This document shows, piece by piece, positions 59,243 to 64,000 of a stretch of 64,000 nucleotides of DNA (position 1 is the stretch's first letter; each line of letters starts with the position of its first letter). The translations under genes were made by a program, and so were the position numbers. Origin of the DNA: Caldithrix sp964532875 (GTDB lineage Bacteria > Calditrichota > Calditrichia > Calditrichales > Calditrichaceae); NCBI GenBank assembly GCA_964532875.1, contig CAZHIZ010000001.1:12851-76850 (forward strand), read 5' to 3'. A model generated the notes under the pieces. That model searched no databases and was not told the DNA's origin. It saw only the letters and a list, made by a program, of their open reading frames with translations.

Positions 59243-60490
59243 TTAAATCGCCGCCGGAATGGAGGCATTATTCTTCATTTCCTGAAAATATTCTTCTTCC
59301 AGAAACAGTTCGTCCGCCTTTTGCAAAATTTTGCGGGCGGCCTTTTCTTCCAATAAGCCCAGATAATCACGCAGTTCGGCCTGAACCCGATAGGCCGGAA
59401 TACTCTCGAAATGTACGCGCTGCAAGAAAAGCTGAATATCGTACAGCGAGCGGCCCATGGCCTGGTACGAACGCAAAGCGGCTTCCTGCGGATTTTCTTT
59501 GACCCATTGCACCGCCTCTTCGGTTTTTTGCAGGAAGAGTCGCGTTAATTCGGGGTATTCCCGTGTGAATGCTCCCTTAAAGACCAAACCAGCATTGGGT
59601 AAACCGTGACTTTCCGGTTTCAATTGTTTCCACAAATCCGAATAGGAAAAAGCTACCTGAATTTCCGGATGAGCGTTCAGGGCATAGCTTACTTCCGGTT
59701 CGCGAATTAAGGCCGTATCGATGGAACCGTCCATCAGTTTTTGGGCGATTTCTTCGGGCCGCCCAAACGGTTCTCCGTAAACAAAATTGAACTCATCGGG
59801 ATTCTGGCCGAAGCGACGCATCAAGTAGTGCGTTACCTGGGCCGGAGGCGCCTTGCGGAAGAGCGGCATGTGAATTTCTTTTCCCTTTAAATCGGCGAAT
59901 GATCGGGCCCGATAACCGCGAGTGACTATGTAGAAATTGTCCCAGACGGAAACCGTTGCCAATTTCACATCGTTTTCTTTACCCAACAGGTTGGCCGATG
60001 CAATGATGGCCGAAAAAGAAATATCCGCTTTTCCGCTTACAATCCAACCCAAATGCTTTTCCGTTTCTTGCCAGACTTTGACTTCGCGAACATCAAAATG
60101 AGATTTGATTTGCGGGTCGTCCAGCACACGGAGTAAAACGGGGTACACCACCGGCGTGGCGGACTGAATAACTACGGGCACTTTTTTCGAACTTCGTACG
60201 TGCGGCGTTTCTGCGGAAAAGTCATCCGCATCGGATTGGGATGTGTCGGCCGCACGCTTGAAAAAAATGCGGAATTCTTCCTGCGAGACTTTACGGGTAA
60301 AATGCTCCCAGCCTTCCTTTTCCATGACGCCGTAAAGCGGAACGGGTTCAAAACTTTGAATGATTTCCAGGCCCTGATCGGCTGGTAACGATTGTGCCGT
60401 TGTGATTATTTTTTGTAAAAAAAATCCTTCCAGGGCACGGGCATCTATGGTTACAAAGGATAATTGCCGAATCCATTGCGGTTCCTGCAT
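59243..60490 (-). CDS. DUF2249 domain fused to periplasmic-binding-protein-like (NMT1/SsuA) domain
   Basis: A 415-aa protein without signal peptide. Residues 5-75 are a DUF2249 domain (FVTIDARALEGFFLQKIITT, IIQSFEPVPLYGVMEKEGWE), a TusA-like fold. After an acidic linker, residues 100-400 resemble NMT1/SsuA solute-binding proteins: VPVVIQSATPVVYPVLLRVL, GKADISFSAIIASANLLG, FADLKGKEIHMP, DTALIREPEVSYAL and AGLVFKGAFTREYP. Solute-binding domains normally carry an export signal; here the fold would be cytoplasmic, suggesting a sensor or a small-molecule carrier. GGAGATAT precedes the ATG. It lies 15 bp after the single-domain DUF2249 gene, in the same transcript. Confidence 0.8.
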   Translation of the reverse strand: MQEPQWIRQLSFVTIDARALEGFFLQKIITTAQSLPADQGLEIIQSFEPVPLYGVMEKEGWEHFTRKVSQEEFRIFFKRAADTSQSDADDFSAETPHVRSSKKVPVVIQSATPVVYPVLLRVLDDPQIKSHFDVREVKVWQETEKHLGWIVSGKADISFSAIIASANLLGKENDVKLATVSVWDNFYIVTRGYRARSFADLKGKEIHMPLFRKAPPAQVTHYLMRRFGQNPDEFNFVYGEPFGRPEEIAQKLMDGSIDTALIREPEVSYALNAHPEIQVAFSYSDLWKQLKPESHGLPNAGLVFKGAFTREYPELTRLFLQKTEEAVQWVKENPQEAALRSYQAMGRSLYDIQLFLQRVHFESIPAYRVQAELRDYLGLLEEKAARKILQKADELFLEEEYFQEMKNNASIPAAI

Positions 60491-60505
60491 GGATATCTCC
60501 TTTCT

Positions 60506-60856
60506 CTATTTGAAGCTAAGTATATCGTTTTGTTTAATGAAATAGCTTTCGTAATGATCGTCGATTTTTCGGGTACGGTACAAAAATCCCATTTTGCCCA
60601 GCACCGCGTACAGGGGCGCCGGCTCAAAATTTTGTTTAACCAAAAGCACCTGTCCCGATTTTAAAAGACGCGCTTTTGCCATGATGGCCGGCAGAAAAAA
60701 TCCCGATAACCGACGGGCATCCAAACAGTTCACCGGATAGTTTGAAAGCAAAGAGCTTAACGATACATTTTCGGGCAAGGCATATTCCCGGATTTTTTGG
60801 TAATCGGTTTTTTTACGCAAGCGATCGATTTTCGCATTTAAATTCAGTGCAACCAT
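60506..60856 (-). CDS. DUF2249 protein
   Basis: A 116-aa protein whose second half is a DUF2249 domain (VNCLDARRLSGFFLPAIMAK, LLVKQNFEPAPLYAVLGKMG), clearly paralogous to the N-terminus of the next gene. The N-terminal 45 residues are helical and charged. DUF2249 proteins occur beside hemerythrins and nitrogen-oxide reductases; their biochemical role is not known. The ATG at 60856 has AGGAG six bases upstream; the frame is open further upstream, but that part reads through the intergenic region. First gene of a two-gene unit, separated from norB by a terminator. Confidence 0.82.
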   Translation of the reverse strand: MVALNLNAKIDRLRKKTDYQKIREYALPENVSLSSLLSNYPVNCLDARRLSGFFLPAIMAKARLLKSGQVLLVKQNFEPAPLYAVLGKMGFLYRTRKIDDHYESYFIKQNDILSFK

Positions 60857-60929
60857 TTGGCTCCTGTTTTTAATTGTTAAAGTTAAATAAGTAAAACAAA
60901 AGTTAATGTAATGAAATATGAAATGCAAA

Positions 60930-60960
60930 AAAATCGGGAGAAATTCATTCTCCCGATTTT
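60930..60960 (-). terminator. Terminator of norB
   Basis: AAAATCGGGAGAA (60930-60942) pairs perfectly with TTCTCCCGATTTT (60948-60960), 13 bp. On the minus strand it lies 10 bases after the norB stop and runs into a T-tract (60927-60933). Confidence 0.88.
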
Positions 60961-60970
60961 AAAAATACAA

Positions 60971-63187
60971 TTAAGCGATTTTTTTGTTGAAATAGATTTT
61001 TTTAGCCAAATCATAAAAGACTAAAAGGCCTCCCAAGATCATCATGCCGTCCGGTAAAATACGGAACCACATCCAGTTTTTCATGGGTTCCACGGCGCTA
61101 CGTAAACGAGCGAAATAATAACCCATGTTCATGGAAATTTCGGCTTGATGCATACCGATGATTAATGTGGGAATGGCAAAGATCAAGACACCGGCGGTTA
61201 AGAGTCCAAAGCCCCAATTGGAAACTTTGGAATTCCATTCCAGATTGTTGGCCAGAGTGTAAGTACGTGCGGTCATGTACAAAAAGGCGATGGAAAGATA
61301 ACCGAAAGCGCCGAGCAAAGCGACATGCCCGTGCGGCATGATCAAATAGGTTCCGTGCGCATAGTAGTCGATGGTCGGGGTATTGATGACCATGCCGAAA
61401 AAGCCGGCACCAATCCAGTTTAAGAACGCCGAACCGGCCAACCACATGAACACCGTATTAAATTGAAATCCGTTTTCGCTTTTATTGAGTTCGCGCTGTT
61501 GTTTCCAGGCTTCGAGTAACAACAAGGCCAGGGGTAACGGCTCCAAAGCGGAGAAGATACCGCCGATGGCGATCCAGTATTGATCGAGACCTTGCCACCA
61601 ATAATGGTGACCAACACCCAGCGTTCCGCTTAACATAATCAAAAACAGTTCGAAGAACATGGTGCGAACGGCCACTTTGTGTGAAACCAGCCCCAGGCTT
61701 ACGGTAAAGAAAGCCAAGACACCGGTGGCAAACAATTCGAAGGTCAATTCCACCCAAAGATGGATGACCCACCAGCGGTAATAATCATCTACCGTGTAGT
61801 TCGGCATAATTTTGTGGATGGGCATCATACCGGCAATGTACAGGGTGGCGATGGCAAAAGCCGACCAGATGATGGTGCTAACTAAAGGATTGTTTGTGGC
61901 CGCTTTTTTAATCAGAGAGATGATCAGCAAGAACCAGAAAACCAGACCGACCACCAAACCGATGTCCCAAACGCGTCCCAGATTAATTAATTCACGGCCC
62001 TCGTTACCGAACCAAAACCACAGATTACGCATTTGTCCGGTAGCCCCCATGTACAAGCCGACAATACCGCCGACAGCCACGATTAACAGGGCCCACCAGA
62101 GTACATCCACCAGCCAGGGGTATTTGTGGTCTTTGTTGGCTACCCAGGGCGCAATGAGCAAACCGCCTACCAACCAGCCGACTGCGACCCAAAGAATGGC
62201 GATTTGCGTGTGCATGGAACGTAAAACGTTAAAAGGCAAAATATGCTGGGAGAGAATAAAATTTTTGCTCGGCTCGGTGTAAATATGGGCCAAATACCCG
62301 CCGAGAATTAATTGGACCACAAATAAAGCGGCCACAACCGGTACGTATTTTAAAAGCTTTTTCTGGGATTTGAACATACCGGTGATTTTTAATGCCGGCT
62401 GTAACTCTTCGTCTTCTTCTTTTTTAAACAGATATTCGTAGCTGAGAAAAATAACCACAATCGTCAAAGTCCAAAGGGCTAAGAATTCCCACAGAGAAAT
62501 ACTGTTGTTAATCCATGAGTTACCCTGATCGACTAAAGGTTCGTTCGGCCAATTATTGGACCAACTGCGTTCGGTTCCGGGGCGCCAGGATGAGGCAACT
62601 AACTGGGACCAATCCACAAAAGCGGCAATTTTTTTGGCTTCCTCAGGGCGAATAAAACCACCCGGGAAGGCGCGTTCCTTATCACCGTTGACCAATAAAT
62701 CCACGAGATATTGAACGTTCTTTTTAAATGCTTCTGCCGAGGCGGAAGTGTACACGACCTTGTCGGCGTTCAATTCGGTTTGTTTGTGGAAATCTTGCTT
62801 AACGCGTTCTTTTACGGCACCGCGTTCGATGTCCGTTAAATCCTTATTGGATTTGCCGTACATCATTTGGCCGTAAAAATCGTACAAATATTCGGCGCGT
62901 TTGTGCATAAAGTCCGTTGTGAAGTCCGGGCCAATATAGGCACCCATACCTAACAACGTGCCCCAGTCCGTTAAATCGAATTCCTGAAAGTAGCCTTTCC
63001 CTTCAACCACATCGTTGTAGGTGTAAAGAACTTCTCCGGAATCGGATACCACTTGTTGGGGAATGGGGGGTACTTCTTTTTGCAAGGTTGCCGTGTAATA
63101 GATCAGGATAGTTACCATGAAAATGGCAATAATCCAAAAGGCGGAATACAGCCCCTTGCGACTCATGAAACGGTCCAGTAAGGTCAT
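60971..63187 (-). CDS. norB: Quinol-dependent nitric oxide reductase (qNOR, NorB/NorZ type)
   Basis: A 738-aa heme-copper-oxidase superfamily protein reducing NO to N2O with quinol electrons in the inner membrane. The fused N-terminal extension with an NorC-like fold is present (one TM at 15-35, then FDLTDWGTLLGMGAYIGPDF). About 12-13 further helices carry likely heme and non-heme iron ligands: His326 (LRSMHTQIA), His476 (WWVIHLWVE), His527/His528 (GVGHHYWW), His619 and His621 (IMPHGHVALLG). Glu480 and Glu484 are NOR-type glutamates. No cytochrome c motif CxxCH, so it is the quinol type. TGGAGG precedes the ATG. It detoxifies or respires NO, with hemerythrin just upstream. Confidence 0.94.
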   Translation of the reverse strand: MTLLDRFMSRKGLYSAFWIIAIFMVTILIYYTATLQKEVPPIPQQVVSDSGEVLYTYNDVVEGKGYFQEFDLTDWGTLLGMGAYIGPDFTTDFMHKRAEYLYDFYGQMMYGKSNKDLTDIERGAVKERVKQDFHKQTELNADKVVYTSASAEAFKKNVQYLVDLLVNGDKERAFPGGFIRPEEAKKIAAFVDWSQLVASSWRPGTERSWSNNWPNEPLVDQGNSWINNSISLWEFLALWTLTIVVIFLSYEYLFKKEEDEELQPALKITGMFKSQKKLLKYVPVVAALFVVQLILGGYLAHIYTEPSKNFILSQHILPFNVLRSMHTQIAILWVAVGWLVGGLLIAPWVANKDHKYPWLVDVLWWALLIVAVGGIVGLYMGATGQMRNLWFWFGNEGRELINLGRVWDIGLVVGLVFWFLLIISLIKKAATNNPLVSTIIWSAFAIATLYIAGMMPIHKIMPNYTVDDYYRWWVIHLWVELTFELFATGVLAFFTVSLGLVSHKVAVRTMFFELFLIMLSGTLGVGHHYWWQGLDQYWIAIGGIFSALEPLPLALLLLEAWKQQRELNKSENGFQFNTVFMWLAGSAFLNWIGAGFFGMVINTPTIDYYAHGTYLIMPHGHVALLGAFGYLSIAFLYMTARTYTLANNLEWNSKVSNWGFGLLTAGVLIFAIPTLIIGMHQAEISMNMGYYFARLRSAVEPMKNWMWFRILPDGMMILGGLLVFYDLAKKIYFNKKIA

Positions 63188-63239
63188 AGGTCCTCCAAAT
63201 AAATACTACATTGAAATAGAAATTAGATTATTAAAAAAA

Positions 63240-63296
63240 CCGGCTTCGCTTTCACCGTCAACACATTGTTGTATTTGACGGGATCACGTTTACCGG
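63240..63296 (-). terminator. Hairpin between hemerythrin and norB, terminator or attenuator
   Basis: On the minus strand, CCGTCAA and TTGACGG (63281-63275 and 63261-63255) form an inner stem, and CCGG at 63296-63293 and 63243-63240 an outer one, followed by seven T (63239-63233). It lies 16 bases after the hemerythrin stop and 53 bases before norB, so it could limit read-through into norB. Confidence 0.55.
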
Positions 63297-63312
63297 CAGA
63301 AAAGGAAAAAAC

Positions 63313-63789
63313 TTAGTCTTTCCAAAATTCAACGGCCCAATCTTTATTAATGGGTCTGTGTTCTTTATGCAAATAGGCGCTGATGGATTCCAATTGTTCT
63401 TCGGGAATTATTTTTTCGGCCAGCGGAAATAAAGTCCGTTCCTCGAAACGGATGTGGGCCTCCAAAAGCTCGGCGAATTCTTTCAAAAGTTCCTTACGTT
63501 CGCCTTTCCCCATCTCCAGGAATTCAATGATTTCGGCAAATCGCTCGTGTTCATCCATCATGCGTTCAATGGCAGTAGTGCTTTCGGGGTTTTCCAAAAG
63601 CGGTTCCCGCAGGGTTTTTTCTTCCTGCTCGAAATGATGGCGCAGATGTTCTTTGTAAATATGTAGCGCATATTCGGCAACCGGCTGCAAATCAATGTTT
63701 TTACTCAAACCTTTTTTAATACGCAGAGCAACGACTAAGGCGTCGTGATGCTCAAAGGACAACGTTTCCAAACTTTCGTGGCGCTTCAT
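63313..63789 (-). CDS. Hemerythrin HHE-domain protein
   Basis: A 158-aa four-helix bundle predicted to bind a di-iron centre: His/Glu ligands are spaced as LSFEHHDALV, HLRHHFEQEEKTLREPLL, MMDEHERFAEII, AHIRFEERTLFPLAEK and HKEHRP. Proteins of this kind sense or scavenge NO or O2, or help repair iron clusters (YtfE-like, though without its N-terminal cysteines). It lies upstream of norB on the same strand with a hairpin between. AAAGGAGAAG precedes the ATG. Confidence 0.9.
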   Translation of the reverse strand: MKRHESLETLSFEHHDALVVALRIKKGLSKNIDLQPVAEYALHIYKEHLRHHFEQEEKTLREPLLENPESTTAIERMMDEHERFAEIIEFLEMGKGERKELLKEFAELLEAHIRFEERTLFPLAEKIIPEEQLESISAYLHKEHRPINKDWAVEFWKD

Positions 63790-63810
63790 AATCTTCTCCT
63801 TTTGGCAGTA

Positions 63811-63830
63811 ATTATACTACCTTATGGTAG
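63811..63830 (-). promoter_or_regulatory. Hemerythrin promoter (-10) with adjoining palindrome
   Basis: On the minus strand a consensus TATAAT (63816-63811) stands 21 bases before the start codon. Immediately upstream is the palindrome CTACC-TTAT-GGTAG (63817-63830), occupying the place between -10 and -35; no good -35 is seen. This geometry fits an activator- or repressor-controlled promoter. From 63831 to the window end (64000) no gene was recognised. Confidence 0.55.
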
Positions 63831-64000
63831 AATTTAATTATAAAATTTTGATGATGCAAAATTTATTTTGGGACAAAAATGTGGGGATCATAAGAAGTAA
63901 AGGAATTTCTCACCGGTAAATAGCCAACCGGGTGGAAGGGTTGAATGGGCAATGGATTAATGGGAAAAGGGATTGGTTGTTCTGCCCGATCGGCGAGAAA

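Overview
The window looks like a chromosome segment of a diderm bacterium of the Fibrobacterota-Chlorobiota-Bacteroidota (FCB) superphylum, most likely a Calditrichota (Caldithrix-like) relative. This rests on several secreted proteins ending in type IX secretion (T9SS) sorting domains of the NYPNPFNP type, two PorV/PorQ-family outer-membrane barrels, two TonB-dependent receptors with carboxypeptidase-regulatory N-termini, and a quinol-type nitric oxide reductase suggesting nitrogen-oxide respiration. The recognisable promoters have the ordinary sigma70 layout (TTGAxx, 17 bp, TATATT/TAAAAT/TAAATT), not the Bacteroidota -33/-7 layout. The species assignment is inference.

Layout. 1-3436: end of the division/cell-wall cluster (murC end, ftsQ, ftsA, ftsZ). 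3437-8475: housekeeping genes (small MerR-like regulator, PLP sulfur-amino-acid lyase, tRNA-Thr, DUF971 protein, peptidase T, CpoB/YbgF-like lipoprotein). 8860-22942: a surface-glycan locus (winged-helix/nucleotidyltransferase-like protein, two GT4 glycosyltransferases, UDP-GlcNAc 2-epimerase, CDP-glycerol glycerophosphotransferase-like and glycerol-3-phosphate cytidylyltransferase-like enzymes, asparagine-synthase-like amidotransferase, flippase, sugar aminotransferase). Its middle (about 11.6-17.6 kb) is AT-rich, and it holds three tandem secreted proteins with a shared N-terminal module, two of them virtually identical. 22994-24938: response regulator and glycyl-tRNA synthetase.

25211-33084 and 50755-57436 are two paralogous three-gene cassettes: TonB-dependent receptor, ~930-1080-aa secreted protein, PorV/PorQ-like barrel. 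The first is interrupted by an IS200/IS605-like element that now supplies the first available ATG of the secreted-protein gene. Between the cassettes lie a probable peptide-use operon (OPT transporter, membrane protein, XRE regulator, M20 peptidase, amidohydrolase/FGE-like lipoprotein, C10 protease), a run of T9SS substrates, and glutamine synthetase.

57602-63830: a transglutaminase-like lipoprotein, then a leftward nitric-oxide module (hemerythrin, quinol NO reductase, a DUF2249 protein, and a DUF2249 domain fused to a periplasmic-binding-protein-like domain lacking a signal peptide). A palindrome sits in the hemerythrin promoter.

Main candidates for something undescribed: the receptor/secreted-protein/PorV cassettes, a circularly permuted domain inserted in a T9SS substrate, the DUF2249-solute-binding fusion, and the tandem lipoprotein array. 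No CRISPR array, prophage or rRNA gene was seen.
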